Shown piece after piece: positions 48,797 to 59,400 of a stretch of 64,000 bases of DNA. The DNA is from JAJCYL01 sp040222875. GTDB taxonomy: Bacteria > Bacteroidota > Bacteroidia > Cytophagales > Cyclobacteriaceae. The notes beneath the pieces are model-generated. The model was not told where the DNA came from, did no database searches, and worked only from the letters and a program-made list of their open reading frames with translations. Position 1 is the first letter of the stretch. The number at the start of each line of letters is the position of its first letter. The stretch lies in the NCBI GenBank assembly GCA_040222875.1, contig JAVKCG010000054.1, forward strand, positions 170,899 through 234,898, given 5' to 3'. Position numbers and translations under genes: made by a program.

Positions 48797-50058
48797 TGGA
48801 ATCAGCAACTTCAATTGAAAGCTTCATTACTCCATGGGCAAATGAAAAAGCAAGGAATTTTGACTCATGGCATTCCATGTGTTCATATTTGGGTGCGTTT
48901 CCTCCTTCTTTAGCTAGTTATTTCATCCGATACTTCACCAAAGAGGGTGAGTTAGTATTTGACCCATTCTCGGGTAGAGGAACTACATCTTTGGAAGCTA
49001 GACTTCTTAACAGAAAATCACTAGCGACGGATTTAAACCCAATTGCTTTGGCGTTGACTGAAGCAAAGAATGGAGCTTTAACGGAACAAGATATTTTTTC
49101 AAGAATAGATGAACTAGAACGGAAATATGATTCATCACTGTATCAGCAGGAAGCAAATGCCCAACCGGTTGAGGTTCACTTAATCTTTCACCCTAGGACA
49201 TTAGCAGAACTCTGCTATCTCCGTAGAAAACTTTTAAAATCCGACCAACAGGTAGATAAATATCTTATTGGCATAACTCTGGGTGTTTTGCATGGTGGAG
49301 AACGGAGTAACGGCTCTTCAGGCTATGCATCTATTGATATGCCCAACACGTTTAGCATGTCCCCTGATTATGTCCGGAAATTTGTTCAGAAAAATCAGCT
49401 CAATAGGTTTTATCGCAACATGTTTGATTTGTTACGAGAGAAAACCACCCGCCTTTATAAAAAGCACAATGGACTAAAACAAACGGGAAACGTATTTAAG
49501 GCCAATGCAAAAACCCTGTCAAAAAATGAACTATTGACACCGTTCAAAACTAAAGCCAGCCTAATACTAACTTCACCACCATATTTAGGAATCGTGAATT
49601 ACGCTAAACAGAATTGGATTCGTAGCTGGTTTCTGGATCAAGACCCTACCAAAGTATCGGAAGAACTTGATGATGATTTAAATCTTCAAGAATGGGTTAA
49701 GTTCTCCAAATCGGTCGTTTACGAACTAAAATCATTTTTGACACAAGATGGTGTTGCTGTCTTTATTATTGGTGATGTCGCTAAGTCTCGAACAAGTGTA
49801 ATTCCTCTAGCTAGAGAATTTGCCAGAATGGTTAGAGAGAATAAAATATTCAAAAATGTTTGGTGCATTAATGATGCAATATCTGACACAGATAAAACCA
49901 CCAGAATTTGGGCAGAAACAAAAGGAAAAGCAACTGCAACCGATAGAGTAGTTTTTCTCTCAGATATTAACCCCTTTGAAAAATTCTCAAAGAACAAAAA
50001 TGTCGAACCCATGGATTTTACATTCATCGAGGAAAGCACAAAATACATTATTGGATAA
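48796..50058 (+). CDS. DNA methyltransferase with SPPY motif
   Basis: This 420-residue methyltransferase has AdoMet motif I first (FDPFSGRGTTSLEA, residues 55-68) and the catalytic SPPY motif at 260-263 (LTSPPYLGIVNYA). The I-before-IV order is unlike the beta-class enzymes at 7900-9507 and 19978-21051. SPPY often marks cytosine-N4 methyltransferases, although adenine-N6 is possible. About 190 residues between the motifs include a likely target recognition region. It is cotranslated with the GHKL ATPase. No restriction endonuclease gene lies next to it: on its right is the oppositely oriented T9SS operon. Confidence 0.9.
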   Translation: MESATSIESFITPWANEKARNFDSWHSMCSYLGAFPPSLASYFIRYFTKEGELVFDPFSGRGTTSLEARLLNRKSLATDLNPIALALTEAKNGALTEQDIFSRIDELERKYDSSLYQQEANAQPVEVHLIFHPRTLAELCYLRRKLLKSDQQVDKYLIGITLGVLHGGERSNGSSGYASIDMPNTFSMSPDYVRKFVQKNQLNRFYRNMFDLLREKTTRLYKKHNGLKQTGNVFKANAKTLSKNELLTPFKTKASLILTSPPYLGIVNYAKQNWIRSWFLDQDPTKVSEELDDDLNLQEWVKFSKSVVYELKSFLTQDGVAVFIIGDVAKSRTSVIPLAREFARMVRENKIFKNVWCINDAISDTDKTTRIWAETKGKATATDRVVFLSDINPFEKFSKNKNVEPMDFTFIEESTKYIIG

Positions 50059-50355
50059 TTAGAGAAGCCCTTTTAAATGCGATTTGTTTCGCCGTCAATA
50101 TGTTAGAGCACCAATTCAAACAAGCCTTACACCTCTGCAATAATATGCTATTCAGATAGCAGATGTCCATACTGGGCACACAAATGGTATAAAAATACCC
50201 CAGGCAAACAATATTTCAGGAGTGTTCATTGCTCTTAATAAACTTTCGGTCTCGGCTGATAGGCAAGTTCGAAGACCTACGTTTTTTATCTAGGCAGTCA
50301 TCAGATGAATCAGGTGCATTTCCAAACTGCTAGTTCCCTAACTTTTACACAACCC

Positions 50356-52539
50356 TTAAAACTTTGTAACAGCAAATTCAGTTCGGCGGTTTTCCTGGTG
50401 CTCCTCATCTGAGCATTTTACACCGTCTGCACATCGGTTAACCAGGCGCTCCTCGCCAAATCCGTGTGCTACAACCCGCTCTTTTGCGATACCCTGGCTT
50501 ATCAGGTAAGCCACCGCAGACTCGGCCCTTCGCTGGGAGAGGTCTTGATTGTATTTGTCGTTACCCCTGGCGTCGGTATGTGAATCCAGTTCAATTTCAA
50601 TGGTAGGGTTATCAACCAGGATTTTTACCAACTTGTCCAACTCCACTTTAGCGTCTTCCCTGATACTGGCTTTATTGTAGTTGTAGTAGATGTTGTCCAA
50701 AGCTATTGCCTTCCCGATCACAATTTTCTCCAGGGGGATTTCTTTTGACACATCTCCAAACTGATCCTTTTTAGTACTTAAATGAATTGAATTTGTGAAG
50801 TAGCTGTATTTTCTGGCATTGGCAGTATAACTGGCCCCACCTTCTAATTGGTAGGTTGCCACACTATCGTTTTTAGCAATCGGATTTATCGGCTTGCCAT
50901 TCGCTACATTCACCAACCTGAGAGCAGGCTCATGAATTTTCGATTTTGTACTATCATCAACTACGGTCAGGTTCAAGATTAGCCCTTCATCCCGCATTTC
51001 GAGTATAATTTCCCTTTCTGCAATTGCAGCATTGTCGGCCAATAGGGATTTTTCATTCACCAGCACATAAGATTCTTTATTTGCTGCCAAAGTAATATCT
51101 GCTCCCCAGGGCACCTGAAAAGAAAAAGTGCCTTGCAACCCTGTAAGTGCATCTTGAGCGATTCCGTCGGTTCCTGACAAATTCACCCTTGCTTTTGGCA
51201 ACACTTCACCAGTTCGCTGTGAAATCACCTTGCCCCTAATGTTTAAGTGTGTCGGTTTTGTGTACCTGAAGAAATAAATGTCATCGGATGTTTCTGAGTT
51301 CCTGTTGGTGGCGAAATAACCTTCCTGTGCATCATTCATAATTAAACCAAAATCATCTTTACTTGAGTTGATCGGAAAGCCAATATTTTCAACAGACAAT
51401 GGCTCATCTTTGTCATTCAATTCAACCCGGTAAACATCCAAACCACCAAGACCGGGGTGCCCATCAGAGGCAACGTACAAAGTACTTCCTGTCAGGCTGG
51501 TGAACATTTCGCTTCCCTCGGTATTGAGTAGAGGCCCTAAATTTTTAGGTTCTGACCAATCCCCATTTTGATTATAAACGACATAAATATCGGTAAGCCC
51601 CACGCCTCCCGGCATATTTGAGGCAAAAAACATTTTGTTGCCATCTTCTGAAATAGCCGGATGGCCCACGGAATATTCTCTGCTATTGAATTTAAAAGGT
51701 TGAAGATTGCCCCATGAATCACCAGATTGTTCAGCAAAAAATAATTGCAGGTTATTTACATTATCAGAGCTCTTTCGGGCCCTAAGCTTGTAATAGTTAT
51801 TCCGAGTAAATACTACCCTCTGATCATCGTCGTAAAAAACCAATGGCCCTTCGTGGTATTTGGTGTTCACCCTTGAATTAAAAATTATGGGTTGACCATG
51901 ATTACCTTCCTCATCCCTCCAGCTATAGAATAAATCCAAATAATTGGTGTTGTCCCAATTGAAAGTGCTTTGGACAAAAACTGACTCTCCTCTTTCTGAA
52001 ACGAACACCATCCCATTTTTGTGGAATGCGGGGCCAAAATCAGAACCCTCTGAATTGACATTTACAGCATGAATTTCAAAAAAGGATGAATCTTTGAAAA
52101 ACCCTGTCATATTATTGAGCCCTGCTAGTCGATTAGAGCCCCTGTTTGTGTCGCCCACTTCATCCATATACCTGCCGTACCATTCTTTGGCCTCATCGTA
52201 TTTTTGATTGCTTGTCAAAGCTTCTGCATAATGAAGCTTGGCTTCAGCCGGTAGTTGGCCACCATCTTCTAGTATTATTGCATACCATTCTTCGGCATGC
52301 ACAGGATCGTTTAGCTTACGATATGACTCAGCTATTTTTAGTTTGATATCGTTGTCTTCGGGTGTTTCTTCAAGCGCATTTTTATAATGACGAATAGCAT
52401 CGGCATATGAAAATTTGTAAAAACTCTTCTCCGCTTTCTTAATGTGCCCAGCCAAAAGGTTAATCTCTGTTTGCGCTGTTGCCTGAAAGCCAAAGGCTAA
52501 TAAAATATTAAGGATTATAAACCTGGTCATGGTCTTCAT
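50356..52539 (-). CDS. OmpA-family TPR/PD40 protein, PorE-like T9SS component
   Basis: The 727-residue protein has a signal peptide (MTRFIILNILLAFGFQATAQ), TPR-like helices (about 25-140), PD40 beta-propeller repeats (about 165-420, e.g. GHPAISEDGNKMFFASN), a carboxypeptidase-regulatory-like domain (about 440-515, GKVISQRTGEVLPKARVNL) and a C-terminal OmpA peptidoglycan-binding domain (from about 615, with LDSHTDARGNDKYNQDLS and a QRRAES segment). This TPR-propeller-CRD-OmpA order is that of PorE, which links the type IX secretion machine to the cell wall. It is the third gene of an operon after PorP/SprF (14-bp gap). Confidence 0.88.
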   Translation of the reverse strand: MKTMTRFIILNILLAFGFQATAQTEINLLAGHIKKAEKSFYKFSYADAIRHYKNALEETPEDNDIKLKIAESYRKLNDPVHAEEWYAIILEDGGQLPAEAKLHYAEALTSNQKYDEAKEWYGRYMDEVGDTNRGSNRLAGLNNMTGFFKDSSFFEIHAVNVNSEGSDFGPAFHKNGMVFVSERGESVFVQSTFNWDNTNYLDLFYSWRDEEGNHGQPIIFNSRVNTKYHEGPLVFYDDDQRVVFTRNNYYKLRARKSSDNVNNLQLFFAEQSGDSWGNLQPFKFNSREYSVGHPAISEDGNKMFFASNMPGGVGLTDIYVVYNQNGDWSEPKNLGPLLNTEGSEMFTSLTGSTLYVASDGHPGLGGLDVYRVELNDKDEPLSVENIGFPINSSKDDFGLIMNDAQEGYFATNRNSETSDDIYFFRYTKPTHLNIRGKVISQRTGEVLPKARVNLSGTDGIAQDALTGLQGTFSFQVPWGADITLAANKESYVLVNEKSLLADNAAIAEREIILEMRDEGLILNLTVVDDSTKSKIHEPALRLVNVANGKPINPIAKNDSVATYQLEGGASYTANARKYSYFTNSIHLSTKKDQFGDVSKEIPLEKIVIGKAIALDNIYYNYNKASIREDAKVELDKLVKILVDNPTIEIELDSHTDARGNDKYNQDLSQRRAESAVAYLISQGIAKERVVAHGFGEERLVNRCADGVKCSDEEHQENRRTEFAVTKF

Positions 52540-52553
52540 TAATACAATACTTA

Positions 52554-53483
52554 TTAAAAATATCTTGGTGTAACAACCCTGTCTTTAGAAAATGCCAATA
52601 AATACTGTAGCATAAATTCATGGCTGCCATTGTTAACCCGTCCTAACGCAGATGTGGTAATGTCATACGCATAACCCAACTTCAATTGGTTGTTTAACTG
52701 CAGCTCAAACAATAAATCAATTGAGTCAAACGAACGCCAGCTAAGGCCAACCCAAACTTTATCGTCAATGATCAAATTAGCATTTACATCTAATTCCATA
52801 GGTGCGCCTTTTACGACTTTCAATAAACCACTAGGCTTTAATTTCAGGTTATGGTTAATATCGAAAACATATCCTGCCATGAAAAACCAGTGCCTCACCT
52901 GCTCAGCTCCAAGTGAACCATTTGTTGAGCCTTCAACAAAACTATTTAGCAAAAATGGTACAGAGAATCCAGCATAGAGCCGATCGGTATTATAGAAAAA
53001 ACCTGTACCAATGTTAGGCAGAAAAGCCCTCACCTCATCAGACATGAAATTAGGGTCAGGGTCTGTTGTGCGTCCTGCAATCTCGCTAAAATTCGATCTG
53101 AAATCAGTGAACCCGAATTGTAAGCCCATAGCAATGTGGCGTTTCTCGCCAATGTGAATACGATAAGCATAAGATCCAAAAACGCCATTTTGAGTATCAA
53201 TACCGATTTTATCCCTTAAAAACATTAGGCCTAGGGCAATCTTGTTTTTCCTTATTGGTGAATGCACAGAAAGCGTTTGGGTATTTGGGGCACCGTCAAT
53301 ACCCACCCACTGATGCCTGCTTAAGAACGTAGCGCTCAATGCTTCTGTACTTCCTGCGTATGCAGGGTTTAATGCCAACAGGTTAAACATATACTGGGTG
53401 AACATCACCTGTTGCTGGGCTTTAGACTGATAAGCAGAAATCAGCGCTACCCCTAAAATTCCGATCTGTAAAATTTTCTTCAT
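52554..53483 (-). CDS. PorP/SprF-family T9SS outer membrane protein
   Basis: This 309-residue outer-membrane beta-barrel has a signal peptide ending near QSKAQQ and the diagnostic start QYMFNLLALNPAYAGS. It ends in a beta strand typical of barrel proteins (HEFMLQYLLAFSKD). SprF helps export and attach type B-sorted adhesins. The gene lies 12 bp downstream of the giant adhesin gene, so it very probably serves that protein as its dedicated partner. Confidence 0.92.
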   Translation of the reverse strand: MKKILQIGILGVALISAYQSKAQQQVMFTQYMFNLLALNPAYAGSTEALSATFLSRHQWVGIDGAPNTQTLSVHSPIRKNKIALGLMFLRDKIGIDTQNGVFGSYAYRIHIGEKRHIAMGLQFGFTDFRSNFSEIAGRTTDPDPNFMSDEVRAFLPNIGTGFFYNTDRLYAGFSVPFLLNSFVEGSTNGSLGAEQVRHWFFMAGYVFDINHNLKLKPSGLLKVVKGAPMELDVNANLIIDDKVWVGLSWRSFDSIDLLFELQLNNQLKLGYAYDITTSALGRVNNGSHEFMLQYLLAFSKDRVVTPRYF

Positions 53484-53495
53484 ATCAATCTGATT

Positions 53496-56400
53496 TTATC
53501 TGTTAACAACTATGAACCCTGACCGAGGCTTGCTGCCATCACCCAAATCAATCACATAAAAGTAAGTACCATCGGGAACCCTATTTCTACCTACAATTAC
53601 TCCAACATTAGACTCACTTGCCCACGCTCTTGAAGTATTGTCATAACCTCTCACTTCAAACACAATATTTCCCCATCTGTTGAAAATCGTTACTTTATTA
53701 TTTGGGAAATCTTCAATGCCTTCAATTTGCCAGAAGTCATTTATACCATCACCGTCAGGGGAGAATCCTGCAGGAACTTCCAAAATGGTATTATCAATCA
53801 CCTGAATAAATACTGTGGCCGTGGTACAGAGAGAAGGATCACCTGTATCGCAAACCTCGTAGGTAAAGCTGTCCGGCCCTTCATAGTCTTCATCAGGAAT
53901 GTACTCATAAGTTCCGTCGGTGCTTATGATAACAGTGCCGTGTTCAACATCTTCAACCGGTATTGTACTCCATATCAGTTCATCCCCATCAGGATCGTTG
54001 ACGTCTGGCACTAATGTATCTTCGTACGGCCCTTCTTCAGAGTTCACAACAATGTCTGTATCCTCAGCGATCGGTGGGTCGTTTTTGGGAATGACTGTGA
54101 TAATCACTGTTGCGATATCGGTTCCACCACGGCCATCGCTAATGGTGTAGGTAAATGTTTCTTCACCTTCAAAGCCCGGAGCAGGTGTATAAATAATTGT
54201 ATCATCACTAGGGTCATCTGGGGTGCCGCCATTATTGATGGTTACCGTACCACCCGAATCTGGTGTGCCTATTTCAATAATCTGGATTGGGTCATTGTCA
54301 GGATCACTGTCATTTGGTAATACGGCAATTGTTACCGGCACATCTTCATCTGTTGTAGCAGTATCATCTCCTGCGACAGGCGGATTGTTACCGTCATTAT
54401 CTATGATACTTCCTAATCCGGTGTCATCATCATTTACCAGATTATTTGTTGATAAAAGCGAAACGGTGAAATTCTCTGTCCCCTCATCAAGGATCATATC
54501 TTCTAAAGACTCCACGGTTACCTGATGTGATTCATCTAACTCTCCATTAAATGTTATTGTGACTGAGGTATTGTCATAATCATCTCCGCCAGTTGCTGTA
54601 CCGTCAGTAAAGAAAACCTCCACATCAAATAGTCCCTGAACGGCATTATTCAAACTAATAGTGAATATCAAGTTCTCACCCTCGACTACTGACACATCGT
54701 CAACCATAAGGGCCCCTTCTTCATTATCGTTAATTGTTCCAAGGGCGGTGTCATCATCGTTCACTGAAGAATTTTCCGATGTCATTGTTACCGTAAACGT
54801 CTCTGTTCCCTCTAATACCAAATCATCCACGGACTCAATTGAGAATTGCTTCTCTTCACCTGGTGTACCACTGAAAATAATGGGTGAATCGAGATTCAAT
54901 GCAAGTACTAATTGCGCATTGCTGCTGTAGTCTGCATTTGCTGTGGTAGTTATATCAACTGCATCAACAGTAACTTCAAATGAACCCTGAACTTCATTAT
55001 CGAGGGTTATTGTAAACACCATTAGTTCTCCTTCATCGACTTCAACGTCATCAATAGATAGTGTCGCAAAATCTTCATTCAGAATTGTACCTGTGCCAGA
55101 ATCGCTGTCATCAATGTTCGAATTTGAGGATGATAACCTAACCGTGAAGGTTTCGTCACTTTCCACAATTTGATCACCAACAGTGCTTACGGTAAAAGTT
55201 TGGGTTTCACCAGCCGTACCATCAAATGACACTGTTTGACCAGTGTTGTCATAATCGATAGTGCCTGAAGCTGAAACATCTACAAGAGAAACATCAACTG
55301 TAAATGGTGATGAAACAGCATTATCAAGCGTGACTGTAAAAGTGATACTGCCACCTTCATTGATTGAAGCGTCGTTTACAGTAATGGCTGCATCATCATT
55401 ATCATCAATAGTACCACTACCTGTGTCGCTGTCATCAACGAGATCATTAGTAGAGGTCATCGTAATTGTCAGGTTCTCGGCACCCTCAATGTCCGCATCG
55501 TCAGTTGTGGGAACGGTTACCTGAATTGACTCCCCACTGGCTCCGTTAAAAGTAATTGTCTGAACACTATTGTCATAGTCTGATCCACCAGTTGTAGTTC
55601 CATCAATAAATGATAATTCAACATCAAATGAACCCTGGACATCGTTATCCAAAGAAACTGTAAAAATCAGATCACCTCCCTCAGATATAGTGGCGTCATC
55701 AATTGTTATTGTCGCATCATCATTATCAGTAATTGTTCCAGTTGCTGTATCAGAATCATCTACTAATGGGTTGGATGATGTTAACACAACAGTGTACGTT
55801 TCAGAGGCCTCTAATAAATTATCATCCTGTGTGCTTACAGTAAATTGCCTTGACTCGCCGGCCGTACCTGTAAAATTCAGCGTAGCAGCGGTATTGTCGT
55901 AATCATCAACAGGTGTTGTTGTTACATCGGTAAATGATACATCAACCGTAAATGCACCCGATACCTGCTGGTCAAGAGTGACGGTATAGATCATGTCCCC
56001 ACCCTCTGCCACGGTTACATCTTCCACAGTCAACTGAGCGTTGTCATTTTCGATGATGGTACCCAGAGCTGTGTCTGTGTCATCAACTAATGAATTGTCA
56101 GCATCCATTGATACCGTAAATGTCTCATCTCCCTCTAATAAAGTATCATCTTGAGTGCTGACGGTAAATATCTGGGTTTCACTTGCATTGCCAGCAAAAT
56201 TCACAGTCTGAACACTATTTGAGTAATCAGTTACGCCTGTTGCGGTGTTATCAACGAATGTAAGGTCAACTGTAAAGGCAACGGCTACTTCGTTATCAAG
56301 CGTAACAGTGAAGCTTATTGCACTTCCTTCGGTTGCAGATGCATTTTCAATCGTGATTGTGGCTTCGTCATCCTCGATAATGGTGCCCACTGCTGTGTCA

Positions 56401-59400
56401 TCATCATCTATTAATGAATTGGACGAAGTCAGGTTAACTACGAATGTCTCATCACCCTCAACTATATCATCATTAGTGCTTGGTACGGTGAATTGTTGAG
56501 TTTCGCCTGCAAAACCTGTAAAATTCAAAGTATGACCAGAATTGTCATAATCAACCCCACCAGTTGCTGAATTATCAGTAAATGTTACTACAACATCAAA
56601 AGCACCCGAAACAGCATTATTAAGCCTGACGGTAAAAGTGAAATCACCACCTTCAGTTTGCTGAACGTCTTCCACAACAAGTGAAGTCACGTCATCGTCA
56701 TTGATGGTACCAGTTCCTGTTGCGGTATCATCAACGAGGGCATTTGAGGAAGTCAATGACGCGGTAAACGTTTCGTTGCCCTCTAGAATTGCATCCTGAT
56801 TTGTGTTCACCGTGAATTGGTGAGACTCTCCAGCCTCGCCATCGAATGTCAGGGTTTGAGTAGAACCATCATAGTCTGTATTGATAGTTGTTTCATTGTC
56901 AGTAAAGTCGATGTCAACGGTGAAACCAGTTGCTACATTATTATCAAGGGTAACAGTGAAGACCATGCTTCCACCTTCAGTAATGGCCGCATCGGTAATG
57001 CTCAAAGTTGCGTCATCATTGTCGTTGATCGTACCGATGGCTGTATCAGAATCATCCACAAGTGAATTCGTCGCTGACATATTCACAGTGAATGATTCGG
57101 TGGGCTCAAGAATGGCGTCATCAGTTGTCGGTACGCTGAATGTCTTGAATTCACCAGCATTACCAAGGAAATTGACAGTTTGCACACTATTTGAATAATC
57201 AACGCCCCCAACGGCGGTATTATCCGTGAATGTGAGGTCAACGCTGAAGGCATTTGCCACCGCATTGTCAAGCGTAACTGTGAAAACAAGGTTATTACCT
57301 TCGGCCGCTGCTACATTTTCTACGGTAATCGCAGCGCCGTCATTATCGTTGATCGTACCGATAGCTGTATCTGTATCGTCAATCAGCGCATTGGAGGAAG
57401 AAAGGCTTACTTCAAAAGTTTCAGTTCCTTCCAGAATATTATCATCTGTAGAAGTTACTGTGACCGTTTCAGTCTCACCCATTGTGCCATCGAAGGTGAC
57501 TGTCTGAACACCGTTAGCGTAATCCGAACCACCACTTGCACTTAGATCGCTAAAGCTTACATCAACATCAAATGAACTGCCAACGGCCTTATTCAGGGTA
57601 ACAGTGAAAATGAGGTTGTTGCCTTCAACTACTGTGACGTCCTCAACAGTAACCGAGGTAGCATCGTCGTCATTGATGGTTGCCGTAGCGATGGCACTAT
57701 CATCCACCAAAGATGAATTCGCTGTCATCTCAACCGTAAACGTTTCAGTAGGTTCAAGATCAGAGTCATTTACCGTATTGATAGTAAAGGACTGCATTTC
57801 ACCAGCCGTTCCAGCAAAGGTTAGGTTAACTGCACTATTATCATAGTCATCAATAGCAGTGGCCGATATATCGGTGTAAGAAATGGCTACATCAAAACCA
57901 CCGGTGACTGCTTTGTCAAGAGTTACGGTAAACGAAAGCTGATTTCCTTCAAAAACACTCGAATTGTTGATTGAAAGTACCGCCACGTCGTCATCGAGGA
58001 TCGTTCCATTGCCATCATCAGAATGATCAACCAGACTGCTGGTGGCTGTGAGGTTTACCACATAATCCTCTGTACCTTCAATAATATCATCATTTGTGAT
58101 CGGCACTACAATGGTTTTTTGCTCATTGTTATCGCCGTCGAATGAAAGCGTTCCACCAGTGGCATCAAAGTCTGCGCCCCCAGTAGCAGAACCATTGGTG
58201 AATGAGTAGTTCACATCTGTTCCACCCTGAACAGCACCAAGTAGGGTGACAGTAAACGTGGCAGTTCCTGCATTTTCATTCACACTTACATCATTTATTG
58301 AGAGTGTGGAGTTGTCATCGTCAGTTATGGTGCCGGATGCGGTATCGCTATCGGTTACGGCCGTATTAGACGAAGTCAGGTTCACTGTGAAGTCCTCGCT
58401 GTTTTCAGCTATGAGATCATTAACCGTAGTGACCGTAAACTGTTGCGTTTCGCCATCACTTCCTGCAAATGATACAACTTGAGGTGTAGTTGAGTAATCC
58501 GTTCCTCCATCAGCAGTACCATCTGTAAATGCGGCAGTTACGTTAAATGAGCCCTGTACATCATTTTGCAGCGTTACAGTAAACAGTAGTCCAGTCCCTT
58601 CTATAGCAGTAACATCTTCAATAGTTACAGTCGCATTATCATTATCAGTAATTGTACCAATTGCTGTGTCATCGTCATTGACCAGAGCATTATCAGAAGT
58701 CATGTCAATTCTGAAGGTTTCAGAGGCTTCAAGTACCGCATCATCCTGGGTGGCAATAGTGAAGTTCTGCGTCTCCGAAGAATTACCAGCAAATGTGAGT
58801 ACAACTTGATCAATTGCGAAGTCTGCTGTTCCGGTTAAAGGAGCACTCCCGCCTGTCGCCGTTAGGTCTGTGAGGTTGATTGTTACATCAAAGCCGTCCT
58901 TAACTTGATTGTCAAGCGTTACAGTGAACTGGAGGCCGGTACCTTCAGTCTCGGTTACATCCTCGACAGTAAGTGTGGCCGAATCATCATCTTCAATTGT
59001 TCCTATTGCGGTATCAGAATCATCAACCGTTCCGTCAGAGGCAGATAAAGTAACAGTGAACTGCTCATCCCCTTCCAAAACGGCGTCGTCAGAAGTGGTT
59101 ACAGTAAATTGCTGGGTCTCCCCTGCTGTTCCATTGAAATTCAATGTTTGTAGACCATTGGCGTAATCACCTGGGCCAACGGCCGTACCGTTTACGAAAT
59201 CTACGTCAACAGTGAAAGCTCCACCGGCGGCATTGCTGAGTGTTACTTCAAATGTAAAAGTGTTTCCTTCAGTTACTGTGACATCTTCAATGGTTAAAGC
59301 GATTCCGTCATTGTCGTTAATTGTTCCTGTTCCGGTGTCGGTGTCATTAACCAGCGCAGTAGAAGCATCCAGACTTACTGTAAAAGTCTCTGTACCTTCT

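Noticed and set aside
50150..50210. Short hairpin GGTAT/ATACC after the SPPY methyltransferase gene
   Set aside because: Five-bp stem without a T-run or conserved surroundings; too weak to call a terminator. The rest of 50059-50355 shows nothing recognisable.
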